Below, one piece after another: positions 16,371-24,375 of a stretch of DNA of 39,752 nucleotides. Positions within the stretch are counted from its first letter, which is position 1, and the number at the start of each line of letters is the position of its first letter. Source of the DNA: Bacteroidota bacterium (GTDB lineage Bacteria > Bacteroidota > Bacteroidia > SXHM01); assembly GCA_947479755.1 (NCBI GenBank), contig CANKAM010000033.1, positions 1 to 39,752 of the forward strand, in the 5' to 3' direction. The notes below the pieces were generated by a model that had not been told where the DNA came from, searched no databases, and saw only the letters and a program-made list of their open reading frames with translations. A program made the translations under genes and the position numbers.

Positions 16371-17528
16371 GTGAAATCATTTTTAGAAAAAAGTTCAGTC
16401 TCTCCTGAACTAAAGAAAATAGCAGAAAAAATTTTCAAATCAGAACGCATCTCCTTTGACGAAGGTCTTTTGTTATATAAAAAAGGAGAGCTTGGTTTTC
16501 TGGGAACACTGGCAAATTACATTCGTGAAAAACGTCATGGCGATTACGTTTATTTCAATCGCAATTTTCATGTGGAGCCAACAAATATTTGTGTGTTTGA
16601 TTGCAAGTTCTGCTCCTACTCTCGCCTGTTGAAAGAAAAAGGAGAAGGCTGGGAGTTAAGCGAAGAACAAATTCTGGACAAGCTAAAAAGCTATGCCGGT
16701 AAACCGATTACTGAAGTTCATATTGTTGGCGGTGTGCACCCAAAGATGGGTTTGCATTATTTTGCCAGCCTGATAAAAAAAATAAAAGAAATACGCCCTG
16801 ATATTCATGTGAAAGCCTTTACCGCTGTAGAGTTGGAATACATGTGCCGCAAAGCAAAAGTGAGTTTCCGTGAAGGCTTGCAATTACTGAAAGAACACGG
16901 ACAAAACTCATTACCGGGCGGTGGAGCAGAAATTTTTCATCCCGAAATACGTAAACAAATTTGTGAAGATAAATGCACAGCCGATGAGTGGCTGGAAATT
17001 CATGAAACCGCTCATTCATTGGGAATGCCAAGCAACGCAACCATGCTTTACGGACACATTGAAAAATTTGAACACCGTGTTGACCACATGGAACGGCTTA
17101 GAAATTTGCAGGATAAAACCAAAGGGTTCAACACATTTATTCCGCTAAAATTTCGCAACAAAGACAACCAAATGTCGCACCTTGCCGAAGTAAGTACGAT
17201 TGAAGATTTGCGCAACTATGCCATCGCACGTATTTACATGGATAATTTCCCACACATCAAAGCTTACTGGCCTATGATTGGAAGAAACACGGCACAACTC
17301 TCCTTACAGTTTGGAGTAGATGATATAGACGGTACGATTGATGACTCAACAAAAATTTACTCAATGGCAGGTTCTGAGGAACAGTCACCTGCCCTTACAA
17401 CCCAAGAATTAGTGGAACTTGTAAAACAGGTAAATCGTCATCCCGTTGAGCGCGACACACTTTACAACATTCTTACTGATTACAACAATTACGATTTCTC
17501 AAAAGAAGAGAAAATTGTTACCGCCTGA
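16371..17528 (+). CDS. mqnE: Aminofutalosine synthase (radical SAM)
   Basis: A 385-residue radical SAM enzyme of the futalosine route to menaquinone, joining SAM and the enolpyruvyl-benzoate product of MqnA to form aminofutalosine. The [4Fe-4S] motif CX3CX2C is C74-x3-C78-x2-C81 (CVFDCKFCSY). LPGGGAEIF and TMLYGHIE are diagnostic of the MqnE/MqnC group, and LPGGGAEIF with this length favours MqnE over MqnC. The start is GTG at 16371, 4 bases after the upstream stop. No other mqn gene is in the window. It ends convergent to the GNAT gene. Confidence 0.88.
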   Translation: MKSFLEKSSVSPELKKIAEKIFKSERISFDEGLLLYKKGELGFLGTLANYIREKRHGDYVYFNRNFHVEPTNICVFDCKFCSYSRLLKEKGEGWELSEEQILDKLKSYAGKPITEVHIVGGVHPKMGLHYFASLIKKIKEIRPDIHVKAFTAVELEYMCRKAKVSFREGLQLLKEHGQNSLPGGGAEIFHPEIRKQICEDKCTADEWLEIHETAHSLGMPSNATMLYGHIEKFEHRVDHMERLRNLQDKTKGFNTFIPLKFRNKDNQMSHLAEVSTIEDLRNYAIARIYMDNFPHIKAYWPMIGRNTAQLSLQFGVDDIDGTIDDSTKIYSMAGSEEQSPALTTQELVELVKQVNRHPVERDTLYNILTDYNNYDFSKEEKIVTA

Positions 17529-17533
17529 TAATA

Positions 17534-18130
17534 TCAGCTCATTAACTTTTGCAGTTCATTCAATAATTCAGGCAGTATTTGCAACTGTGGCTTTTCATTA
17601 GAAATAGTTGCAGCAAACCGTTTAAGTTTTTCAGAAGCTTTTAAATAATTCTCCTTTTCAAGCACGTAAATGTCAAAACTGCTGTCGTTTGATGTTTCAT
17701 GCAAACGAAAACCCAACGTAAGATTGTAGCGAACTGCAACTGAATTTTCGCGACTAACCTTTGCAAAATAGTTCAGTAAGCCAAAGTTTTCAAAGAAACA
17801 CTCTAACATAGCAAGCGAAGCAAGAACAGGAATATGAGTTCCAAGATAGTTTTTGTCCCATATAAACAAACCTGCATCGGCTGTCTTGTCTTTCCAGTTA
17901 ATATGTGAGGTATGAATCAAACCGACTTTTACGCCCTTGTAATTAATGAGAAAATAAAAATCAGAAAGCGGGTTTAATGAATTATACCACATTTTCTGCT
18001 CTTCTTCTGTTATGAATTTCTGATATTCCATAACACTGCTTATTTCTTTTGAATTACGCCAATAGCGAACCAATTCAACATCTTCAAGCGTAAGTTGTGA
18101 AAGTGTAATTCCGAAATTGCGGATAATCAT
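17534..18130 (-). CDS. GNAT-family N-acetyltransferase, PseH/RimJ-like
   Basis: A 198-residue cytosolic acyltransferase of the GNAT fold. The N-terminal region ITLSQLTLEDVELVRYWRNSKEISSVMEYQ resembles PseH-type enzymes that acetylate 4-amino groups on dideoxy sugars (xxELVxxWRN); the acetyl-CoA-binding strand-turn region is about residues 95-135 (DKNYLGTHIP). Last gene of a four-gene minus-strand operon after ACP, KAS III and GT2. Its ATG overlaps the GT2 stop as TGATG, indicating translational coupling. With an ACP and KAS in the same operon, the acyl donor may be acyl-ACP rather than acetyl-CoA; that is inference. Substrate unknown. Confidence 0.8.
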   Translation of the reverse strand: MIIRNFGITLSQLTLEDVELVRYWRNSKEISSVMEYQKFITEEEQKMWYNSLNPLSDFYFLINYKGVKVGLIHTSHINWKDKTADAGLFIWDKNYLGTHIPVLASLAMLECFFENFGLLNYFAKVSRENSVAVRYNLTLGFRLHETSNDSSFDIYVLEKENYLKASEKLKRFAATISNEKPQLQILPELLNELQKLMS

Positions 18131-19050
18131 CAGAGAACAGTTTTCACGGTATAAGATGGTTTTCCTGTTTCACCAATATAAAGCCTGCGGATATACTCAC
18201 CAATAATACCAAGGCTGAAGAGTATTAATCCTGTTGAGAAAAAAATGGAAACAATCAGCGTAGTAAAACCGAGCTCAGCTCCGTAATTATATTTCATGTA
18301 GATGAAATAACACACAAAACCAAGACAAATAAGTGCAGATAATAAACCAAACCATGAAATTATTTTCAGTGGAAATGCGGTATAACCCACGACTAATTTC
18401 AGCGTTATTTTAAATAATTTAAACAGCGTGTAACCTGATTGCCCTTCTTTGCGAGGCAAATGTTCTACTACAACATGTTCAATATTATCAGTATGCCAGG
18501 CAAGAATTTCGTCCAAAAAAAACATGCGATAGTTGCGTGAAATGACTTTTTCCGTTACTGAAGAATTGATGAGTTTAAACGAAGAACCTTTGCCGGACAT
18601 ATTGGCAAAGTTTTTAAAGATTTTGCCAACAAACCAACTTCCTGCATTACGAATCAAGGAATGCTCTTTCTTTTCATAGTAACCGTAAACCAACTCTGCT
18701 CCTGTATTTTCCTGTGCAAGCAAAAGCTTTTCAATCTCTTCCGGTGGTGTTTGCAAGTCATCGTCAATGGTTATTACCCACTCTCCTCTTATAAAAGTTA
18801 GTCCGCAAAAAAGCGCATTGTGCTGACCGTAATTTTGTGTGAGTTTTACGGCAGTAACAGTTTGTGGATTTTTCTTCTTTAACGATGAAAGTACTTCCCA
18901 ACTCTTGTCTGCGCTGCCATCATCAACAAAAATAACTTCGAATGACTTTTGCTTTTTGGTAAAATATTTTTCGATGCGCAGATAGAGATCTGCCAACGTT
19001 TTCTCGCTGTTATAAACCGGAACAACTATTGAAAAATCTTTCTTATCCAT
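18130..19050 (-). CDS. Family 2 glycosyltransferase, ArnC/GtrB/DPM1-like, membrane-anchored
   Basis: A 306-residue GT-A glycosyltransferase that likely transfers a sugar from a nucleotide donor to polyprenyl phosphate on the cytosolic face of the inner membrane. Motifs are FSIVVPVYNSEKTL (6-19), VDDGSADKS (42-50) and the DxD-type IDDDLQTPPEE (95-105). Two strong C-terminal membrane helices lie at about 228-250 and 262-290, followed by GEYIRRLY, as in ArnC and GtrB. The start abuts the KAS III stop with no gap; the stop overlaps the GNAT start by one base. The combination with ACP and KAS III is unusual for this family. Confidence 0.88.
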   Translation of the reverse strand: MDKKDFSIVVPVYNSEKTLADLYLRIEKYFTKKQKSFEVIFVDDGSADKSWEVLSSLKKKNPQTVTAVKLTQNYGQHNALFCGLTFIRGEWVITIDDDLQTPPEEIEKLLLAQENTGAELVYGYYEKKEHSLIRNAGSWFVGKIFKNFANMSGKGSSFKLINSSVTEKVISRNYRMFFLDEILAWHTDNIEHVVVEHLPRKEGQSGYTLFKLFKITLKLVVGYTAFPLKIISWFGLLSALICLGFVCYFIYMKYNYGAELGFTTLIVSIFFSTGLILFSLGIIGEYIRRLYIGETGKPSYTVKTVL

Positions 19051-20094
19051 TTAGATTTCTATTAATGGAAGGCAGGCTATTTTGTCTGTTTCCAGGATGG
19101 CAGTTCCCCATGAAAGCCCTACACCAAAACCTGAAAGCAGCAAAGATAATTTTTCGTTTGTAAGTTGCTCACGCAGTTGGGTTACCAGCGTAGTTGGGAT
19201 AGAAGCCGAACTTGTATTCCCGAAATCTTTCAATGAATACGGAACTTTTTCAGGTGCTATAGCAAGCTTCTTTCTTATAGCTTCATTCATCAACAAATTA
19301 GCCTGATGAAAAACAAAATAATCAACATCCTTAGTGTCTTTTCCGCAATAGGCAAGTAGCTGCTTTGCATCGGGAGCAACTTCTCGTAAGGAAAAGTTGA
19401 ACACATCCACGCCATTCATTATTAAATGTGTTTTGTTGCGCTCAATTCCTTCTGATATTTTTTCACTCCATAATGAAGCAGGTGAAATTTTATTTTTCAA
19501 TCCGCCATCAGGAATAATAATGGCATTGTATCCTTCCCCATCGTTATGCAGGCTGAAATGAATCACACTATCAGAAACATCCATTAAAGTTGCGCTGCCG
19601 GCATCGGAAAAAATGGGCGAAGTGCTTTTATCTTTTTCTGAAACAACGGAAGAAGAAACATCACCAACAAGCAATAATCCTTTTTTTGCGCCTGTTGTTT
19701 TAAGTAAGGATGACATAACCGAAAGTCCATATACATAGCCTGAACAACCCAGATTAATATCAAGTGCAATGCAGGCTTTTGGCAATCCCAGACGATGTTG
19801 CAATCTGATAGCAGTTGGTGGAATAATCCAATCGGGGGTTTGAGTAATAAAGAGCAAAACACCTATTTCAGATTTAACGCATTGCGTTTCGTGCAGCAGT
19901 TTTTCTGCTGCTTCAAAACATAGATCTGACGCGGTTAGCCCTTCAGGTGCTATTCTGCGGTTTTCTATTCCTGTGGTTTTAATAAATAATTCCTTCTCCT
20001 TGATTGTAGCAAAAGGATAGTCGTTATTAGAAACCTTTTGTTTCGGCACACTTACAGCAAGTCCGCTTAGTTTTATGCCTGAAACAGTAAACAC
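19051..20094 (-). CDS. 3-oxoacyl-ACP synthase III (KAS III/FabH-like)
   Basis: A 347-residue thiolase-fold condensing enzyme. The catalytic triad is intact: C117 in INLGCSGYVYGL, H263 in FVFHQAN, and N293 in DFGNTSSASIP. FabH normally starts fatty-acid synthesis by condensing acetyl-CoA with malonyl-ACP; homologues in glycan and lipid clusters make short acyl chains. Here it is flanked by its own ACP (16-base gap) and an ArnC-like glycosyltransferase rather than by fab genes, so a dedicated acyl-chain role is more likely than housekeeping synthesis. The TTGIENRR motif near the N terminus is standard. Confidence 0.9.
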   Translation of the reverse strand: MFTVSGIKLSGLAVSVPKQKVSNNDYPFATIKEKELFIKTTGIENRRIAPEGLTASDLCFEAAEKLLHETQCVKSEIGVLLFITQTPDWIIPPTAIRLQHRLGLPKACIALDINLGCSGYVYGLSVMSSLLKTTGAKKGLLLVGDVSSSVVSEKDKSTSPIFSDAGSATLMDVSDSVIHFSLHNDGEGYNAIIIPDGGLKNKISPASLWSEKISEGIERNKTHLIMNGVDVFNFSLREVAPDAKQLLAYCGKDTKDVDYFVFHQANLLMNEAIRKKLAIAPEKVPYSLKDFGNTSSASIPTTLVTQLREQLTNEKLSLLLSGFGVGLSWGTAILETDKIACLPLIEI

Positions 20095-20110
20095 AAATCA
20101 GATTTTGGGG

Positions 20111-20356
20111 TTATGAATTAAGTATAGTCTTTTTATTCTGAACAACGGAAAATAAATCAGATACGGTTACGCAATCATGCAGGTTTTCAGCGGTGAGCGT
20201 TACTCCATATTCAGCATCAACCATGGCAATTAAAATCAGTGCTTGCATAGAATTCCAGGCATCTAATTGCTTATAAGGAGTTTCGGGCAGTATGGTGCCG
20301 GGAACAATATCAGCCAGTTCGGCTTCAAATATTTTTATAAAATCTTCGAGTTGCAT
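20111..20356 (-). CDS. Acyl carrier protein
   Basis: An 81-residue acidic carrier protein. The phosphopantetheine attachment serine is S36 in LDAWNSMQAL, replacing the usual DSL with NSM, as seen in specialised rather than fatty-acid-synthase ACPs. Helix II continues as ALILIAMVDAEYGV. It opens the operon ACP - KAS III - GT2 - GNAT; the start ATG at 20356 lies about 14 bases after an exact -7 box, fixing it as first gene. A holo-ACP synthase is not encoded nearby. Partner is presumably the adjacent KAS III. Confidence 0.88.
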   Translation of the reverse strand: MQLEDFIKIFEAELADIVPGTILPETPYKQLDAWNSMQALILIAMVDAEYGVTLTAENLHDCVTVSDLFSVVQNKKTILNS

Positions 20357-20370
20357 TTGCGGTAAAAAAG

Positions 20371-20378
20371 CAAAGATA
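20371..20378 (-). promoter_or_regulatory. -7 promoter box of the ACP-KAS III-GT2-GNAT operon
   Basis: The minus strand reads TATCTTTG, an exact TAnnTTTG match 14 bases before the ACP start codon. The predicted leader is about 8 bases. No distinct -33 TTG was found. Confidence 0.5.
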
Positions 20379-20462
20379 ATTTTAAAACCTAAATAGCATT
20401 AATGATTGATAGTCTATTTGGTTTTGGTGTGAGAGCGCTTTACACGGCCTCTAATATAAATT

Positions 20463-21320
20463 CTAAGACAACAACTTTAAACTTGCCTTATAGTCGTGGG
20501 GAATAAAACCCAGTTTTTTTAAATCGTCTGAGAACTCAACCCTTCTCAATGCCTTTAGTCCGACCAGGCTTTCTTTGCCAACTCCAGTGTTAATTCCCAG
20601 CAGTTTGGTGAGCGAAAGAATTATCTCCATGAGGGGGTAAGAGATATTGAACGTCAGCACCTTTTTGTTCAGTGCTTTTGCAAGCTCTTTGTAAAAATCG
20701 CAGTAAAGAACAGGTTCGGTTTCGGCAACCGTGAATGTTCCGTTCAGATTTTTGGTAATGATAATTTCAATGGCTTTCATGATATCTAAACTATGAACGG
20801 TATAAAGCGGCTGTTTACCTCCGTCAATAAGAGGAACAATGCCTTTTGACTTAATGTGTTTTACCATCTCCAGGAACAAACCTCCGTTGCCAATTACTAA
20901 TCCTGGGCGAATGATGGCATCGTCTTTTGCGTTAAACTCTTTTTCCAGAAGAAATTTCTGTTGTCCGTAAGCGGAAAGAGCATCAGCATGAGCCGACATA
21001 CTGCTGAAGAAAATATTTTTCTTCACTCCTGCATTGCGTGAAGCTTGCAGCAGCTTTTTTGTTCCTTCTATGTTTATGTTTTTTGCTTCTTCGCCTTTTA
21101 AATAAGCGCAATGAATAAATATGGTTGCATCATTAAAAAGATTTTTATCAAGTGGTTTTTCAAGACTGGATATTCTGTATTCAACACCCTGCACACGTTG
21201 AGCTGGTATGTTTCTGCAAAAGCCGATTACGTGATACCCCTGCTGAATAAAATGAGCGCAAAGCTGCGAACCGATAAAGCCGGTAGCGCCTGATATTGCT
21301 ATGGTTTCGTTTGTGTTCAT
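20463..21320 (-). CDS. NAD(P)-dependent epimerase/dehydratase (extended SDR)
   Basis: A 285-residue Rossmann-fold enzyme of the extended short-chain dehydrogenase family. The nucleotide-binding motif ISGATGFIGSQL gives G11xxG14xxG17. The active site is Y118-x3-K122 (AYGQQKFLLE) with serines in FFSSMSAH upstream. Substrates in this family are nucleotide sugars, sterols or other secondary alcohols; the short C-terminal domain does not decide. It is the last gene of a five-gene minus-strand operon and overlaps the GMC oxidoreductase by 4 bases (ATGA type), so it probably acts on the same or a sequential substrate. Confidence 0.87.
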   Translation of the reverse strand: MNTNETIAISGATGFIGSQLCAHFIQQGYHVIGFCRNIPAQRVQGVEYRISSLEKPLDKNLFNDATIFIHCAYLKGEEAKNINIEGTKKLLQASRNAGVKKNIFFSSMSAHADALSAYGQQKFLLEKEFNAKDDAIIRPGLVIGNGGLFLEMVKHIKSKGIVPLIDGGKQPLYTVHSLDIMKAIEIIITKNLNGTFTVAETEPVLYCDFYKELAKALNKKVLTFNISYPLMEIILSLTKLLGINTGVGKESLVGLKALRRVEFSDDLKKLGFIPHDYKASLKLLS

Positions 21321-22930
21321 TTCAGCGCGTTGAGTGCAACGTTATGTGCGTTTGCCATTAAACTCAATGTTAAGCCTTTTGCAGGAAGAAAGCGAAATCC
21401 GGAACCATCGGCTACAAAAATATTTTGTGTTCCGTGCAGTCTGCCATCGGATGAAAGAGAAAATGATTTCTCTTCTTTTTCAAAGGGAAGAACTCCTGCA
21501 TAGTGAATGCTGGAGCCCATTCCGGGGTCAATCATTTTTACAGGAAAGGCTCCGAGTTTGCGCATGGCTTTTTTGAACAGGCTGTTGCGTTCGGTGATTT
21601 TTTGTTTCTCTATTTCACTTAAGAGGTATTCGGCCTGCAAGTTGTCTCCTGAGATTTTTTTAGTGTCTTTTATAAGGCTCAATAACTTTTTACCTCCGCT
21701 TTTTTCGGGATGAAAAAGGCCCATGATGACAAAGGCCGGCATGAGAAAGTTCATCAATGAAATTCCATCGCGGAAGTTGACAGGTGCTTCTTTAATGATG
21801 CGGAAGAGCATGAGCGATTTGAAGCTGTAGAGCGATGCCATGGCAATGTCATCGCCCTGCATGTTGTTATCATGGAAGAGCGAGAGTTGTGCAAAGCCGG
21901 TAGTGTTGCGTTCAAAAGTTTTGCCGAGTTGCGAAATGTTGATGCAAGGGAAATAAGCGTAAGGATTGCAGAGCAGCGGCAGTGTTTGGTTTTCTTTACC
22001 GAAGGAACGAAGCACGATGCGTGCTGTGCCCAGCACACCTGGTGCAAGCACCAGTTTATATGTGCGGTAAATCTCTTCTTCGTTTTTTTCTTTGTTCCAG
22101 GTTGTGATTTCGACAACCCCATTCTCGATTTCTTTAAACTGCTTTAGAATGATACCGCCCTTGTAAGTGAAGTTGTTTTTCTTTTTCAGTTCGTTAACCG
22201 TAATCCAAGGGCGGTAGGCACTCTCGCCTTTGTCGGAATAAAAATCAAAGTCTTGTGGTTGATAAGCTTTGCGGTTGTTGTAATCTTTAGTAATCAATGC
22301 TAGAGCCGTGCGGCCGAGGGAGAAATTATTGGCTTTAAACCAATCTACTTTTCTTTCATAGTTGTTTTTCAGGCTTTGCTGGCTGGAGTCAACCGGTGGC
22401 GGGGGCATGATGTTAGTTAGAAAAGAGGTCGTATAGTTTTTGATGTCGTCTTGTCCGCCTGAGATGCCGATGCGGTCGGCAACGGTTTGGTAGGCTGCTT
22501 TCATTTTTACAGGGTTGAGACCTGCGGCATTAAGTTCTGCATCGGAGAAAACGCATGAGCCGAGACCCCAACCGTTGCCGAGACCACCATAGGCAAGACT
22601 TTCAACGGGGAAGAATGTTTTGGAAAAAATATCAAGAAATTTTTCGACTTCAGTGACCATGAATTTTCGCGGAGGCGTGAGTTGTGAACCGCTTCCGATT
22701 TTGTCCCACGAAATGCTTTCGAATTTTTTGCCGAGCAGGTAGTCGCTCTGGTTTTCATCGGTCTGGCGGAATGCTGTGAAATCTTTTTCGGGAATGAGCT
22801 TTGTGTAGGTATCATCGGTGATTCCGGCATCGAGCATGAGGACTTTTATACCTGCTTCAACAAGGGTTTGTGCAGCCATAGCACCGGTGCAACCGGAGCC
22901 GACAACGATGTATGGATGCACTTCGCTCAT
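21317..22930 (-). CDS. GMC family FAD-dependent oxidoreductase
   Basis: A 537-residue flavoprotein of the glucose-methanol-choline oxidoreductase superfamily. The FAD dinucleotide fold is IVVGSGCTGAMAAQTLVEAG (8-27) with LMLDAG after it; YGGLGNGWGLGS matches the second GMC signature region. The C-terminal active site is SIHYAGVLPF (catalytic His) with a following VADGSGFRFLPAKGLTLSLMANAHNVA, where N or H replaces the second catalytic residue. It overlaps the genes on both sides by 4 bases, so it belongs to a tightly coupled operon. No export signal is seen. It oxidises an alcohol that cannot be named from sequence. Confidence 0.88.
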   Translation of the reverse strand: MSEVHPYIVVGSGCTGAMAAQTLVEAGIKVLMLDAGITDDTYTKLIPEKDFTAFRQTDENQSDYLLGKKFESISWDKIGSGSQLTPPRKFMVTEVEKFLDIFSKTFFPVESLAYGGLGNGWGLGSCVFSDAELNAAGLNPVKMKAAYQTVADRIGISGGQDDIKNYTTSFLTNIMPPPPVDSSQQSLKNNYERKVDWFKANNFSLGRTALALITKDYNNRKAYQPQDFDFYSDKGESAYRPWITVNELKKKNNFTYKGGIILKQFKEIENGVVEITTWNKEKNEEEIYRTYKLVLAPGVLGTARIVLRSFGKENQTLPLLCNPYAYFPCINISQLGKTFERNTTGFAQLSLFHDNNMQGDDIAMASLYSFKSLMLFRIIKEAPVNFRDGISLMNFLMPAFVIMGLFHPEKSGGKKLLSLIKDTKKISGDNLQAEYLLSEIEKQKITERNSLFKKAMRKLGAFPVKMIDPGMGSSIHYAGVLPFEKEEKSFSLSSDGRLHGTQNIFVADGSGFRFLPAKGLTLSLMANAHNVALNALK

Positions 22931-23304
22931 GCCAGTTTTACGAGTATAACACCGAACAGACCTGTAAGGACTGCACGTGTTCCGTGTAGAGCGGTTTTGA
23001 AAAATCCGTTTGCAGTTTTTTTATTGTAGGATGATGAAAGTAAGGGGAAATATGCGGGACGGGTTTCGAGGATGCAGAGGATGATGTAGATATTTTTGCG
23101 ATACAAGGAAAGTGGTTGTGTAAGCGCAAGACCACCGTCAATAAAGGAAATGAGAAAGGGGAAACGCATTGAGATCTGGTGTAAACGGTTTTCCTTTTCA
23201 GTGAATTCTATTTTATGATGCGCTATTGCGGCATGGTATAGTTCCAATGATTTTGCATCGGGATTTTTTCCGCTGAGGTAACGGAAATAGATTTCAGGCT
23301 GCAT
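22927..23304 (-). CDS. Unrecognised 125-residue protein, possible GMC small subunit
   Basis: Not recognised. The ATG at 23304 (MQPEIYFRYLSG) is preferred; the open frame continues to 23466, but those 54 residues overlie the upstream DUF2304 gene in another frame and look non-coding. The protein is basic (His, Lys and Arg rich), with hydrophobic stretches around FPFLISFIDGGLAL and RAVLTGLFGVILVKLA that could be amphipathic or membrane-associated. The layout ILETRPAYFPLLSSSY...FFKTAL resembles the small helical subunits or N-terminal domains that accompany some GMC oxidoreductases (such as gluconate dehydrogenase subunit 3). It overlaps the GMC gene by 4 bases and the DUF2304 gene by 11. Low confidence in function, good confidence it is translated. 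Confidence 0.6.
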   Translation of the reverse strand: MQPEIYFRYLSGKNPDAKSLELYHAAIAHHKIEFTEKENRLHQISMRFPFLISFIDGGLALTQPLSLYRKNIYIILCILETRPAYFPLLSSSYNKKTANGFFKTALHGTRAVLTGLFGVILVKLA

Positions 23305-23650
23305 TTTGTTTTTCGCTTGATTGGTGGTGTGCGCGCATGTTTGCGAGTTCCTGTGTAAGGCGTTTATTTTGTTCCTGCAGTTTGGAAACCACAATGGAAA
23401 GATGCAACAGGTAAATAAGAATTGCAAGAATGGAACCGATAAAAACAATATTGGGTGGTGAGGCAACTTCCACTATAGAGGCAACTACATCCAGACCACT
23501 GCGCCAGAAAGAGAAAATGATGAGAATAAGGGTACAGATTATCCATACGATGGCGTATTCTTCGCGCAGTTTACCTTTTATAATAAGCCGTGCAATAAAA
23601 ATAAGAAACAGAATACTTGCTGCTATGGCAATGATTTGAATTCTTTGCAT
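23294..23650 (-). CDS. DUF2304-type small membrane protein
   Basis: A 118-residue integral membrane protein. Three hydrophobic segments lie at about residues 3-22, 34-51 and 66-88, with the signature KGKLREEYAIVWIICTL between the first two; a short cytosolic coiled coil ends the protein (VSKLQEQNKRLTQELANMRAH). This matches the DUF2304 family, usually found next to a DPM1-like glycosyltransferase. Here the GT2 gene is 2 bases upstream. It may anchor the soluble GT2 to the membrane; that is inference from gene order. Confidence 0.82.
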   Translation of the reverse strand: MQRIQIIAIAASILFLIFIARLIIKGKLREEYAIVWIICTLILIIFSFWRSGLDVVASIVEVASPPNIVFIGSILAILIYLLHLSIVVSKLQEQNKRLTQELANMRAHHQSSEKQNAA

Positions 23651-23652
23651 GA

Positions 23653-24375
23653 TTAGTTAGTTTTTTTCAATCTCAAATATGTAAAAAAAATCGCCAGTGT
23701 AACCTTAAACATATAATAAACCGAGCCGGCAGTGTTGATGGAAGAAACGCCTCCCTGCCGCTCATTCATCTGCACAGCAAACTCACCGATGTTGAGTTTA
23801 TTTACTGCATAGAGTACAATGGCTTCGGGCTCGGGATACTCATCAGGATAATATTCGCTGACTACTTGAAGTGCTTTGCGGTTGAGCATGCGCATGCCGG
23901 AAGTAGAGTCTTTTACAGAAACGCCTACCAGCCAGTTATTAAGGTGATGAAAATAATTGATTCCCATTCTGCGCGCAAAGGTTGACTGAAAACCTTCGTT
24001 GGTAAGAAAACGGCTGCCTATGATGACATCTAAGTTTTTTGTTTTCAACTCTTCCAACATTTGGGGAATAAATTCGGGCGGATGTTGTCCGTCACCATCA
24101 ATTTGTATGGCGTAGTCAAAACCGTTTTCAAACGCGAAAATAAAACCGGTTTGCACTGCACCTCCAATGCCTAAGTTAACGGCAAGGTGAACGGGAATGC
24201 AATCGGCTTTGTCAATGATTTCGGCTGTGCGGTCTTTTGAGCAATCGTTGATAACTATAGGAATGTAGCGGGTTGCAGAAGCAGAACTATTGAGTGCATT
24301 GACAGAGGCGATGACGGCTGCAATAGCGCTTTCTTCGTTATAAGCAGGAATGATGACGGCTATCTTTTCAGACAT
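23653..24375 (-). CDS. Family 2 glycosyltransferase, DPM1-like without C-terminal membrane helices
   Basis: A 240-residue GT-A enzyme, predicted polyprenyl-phosphate glycosyltransferase. Motifs are IAVIIPAYNEESAI (5-18), VINDCSKDRT (41-50), the metal site IDGDGQHPPEF (92-102; D93 and D95), and the STSGMRMLNR acceptor region. It lacks the paired C-terminal membrane helices seen in the GT2 at 18130-19050, consistent with the DUF2304 gene immediately downstream supplying membrane attachment. It opens the five-gene operon and is preceded by a 150-base repeat-like intergenic region. Confidence 0.87.
   Translation of the reverse strand: MSEKIAVIIPAYNEESAIAAVIASVNALNSSASATRYIPIVINDCSKDRTAEIIDKADCIPVHLAVNLGIGGAVQTGFIFAFENGFDYAIQIDGDGQHPPEFIPQMLEELKTKNLDVIIGSRFLTNEGFQSTFARRMGINYFHHLNNWLVGVSVKDSTSGMRMLNRKALQVVSEYYPDEYPEPEAIVLYAVNKLNIGEFAVQMNERQGGVSSINTAGSVYYMFKVTLAIFFTYLRLKKTN

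Noticed and set aside
15746-16450. 234-residue open frame antisense to the T9SS type B protein
   Set aside because: It lies opposite a well-supported gene with signal peptide and C-terminal domain and has no recognisable motif.
23305-23466. 54-residue N-terminal extension of the 125-residue protein
   Set aside because: It overlaps the DUF2304 gene in another frame and reads as non-coding; ATG at 23304 fits the overlap pattern.
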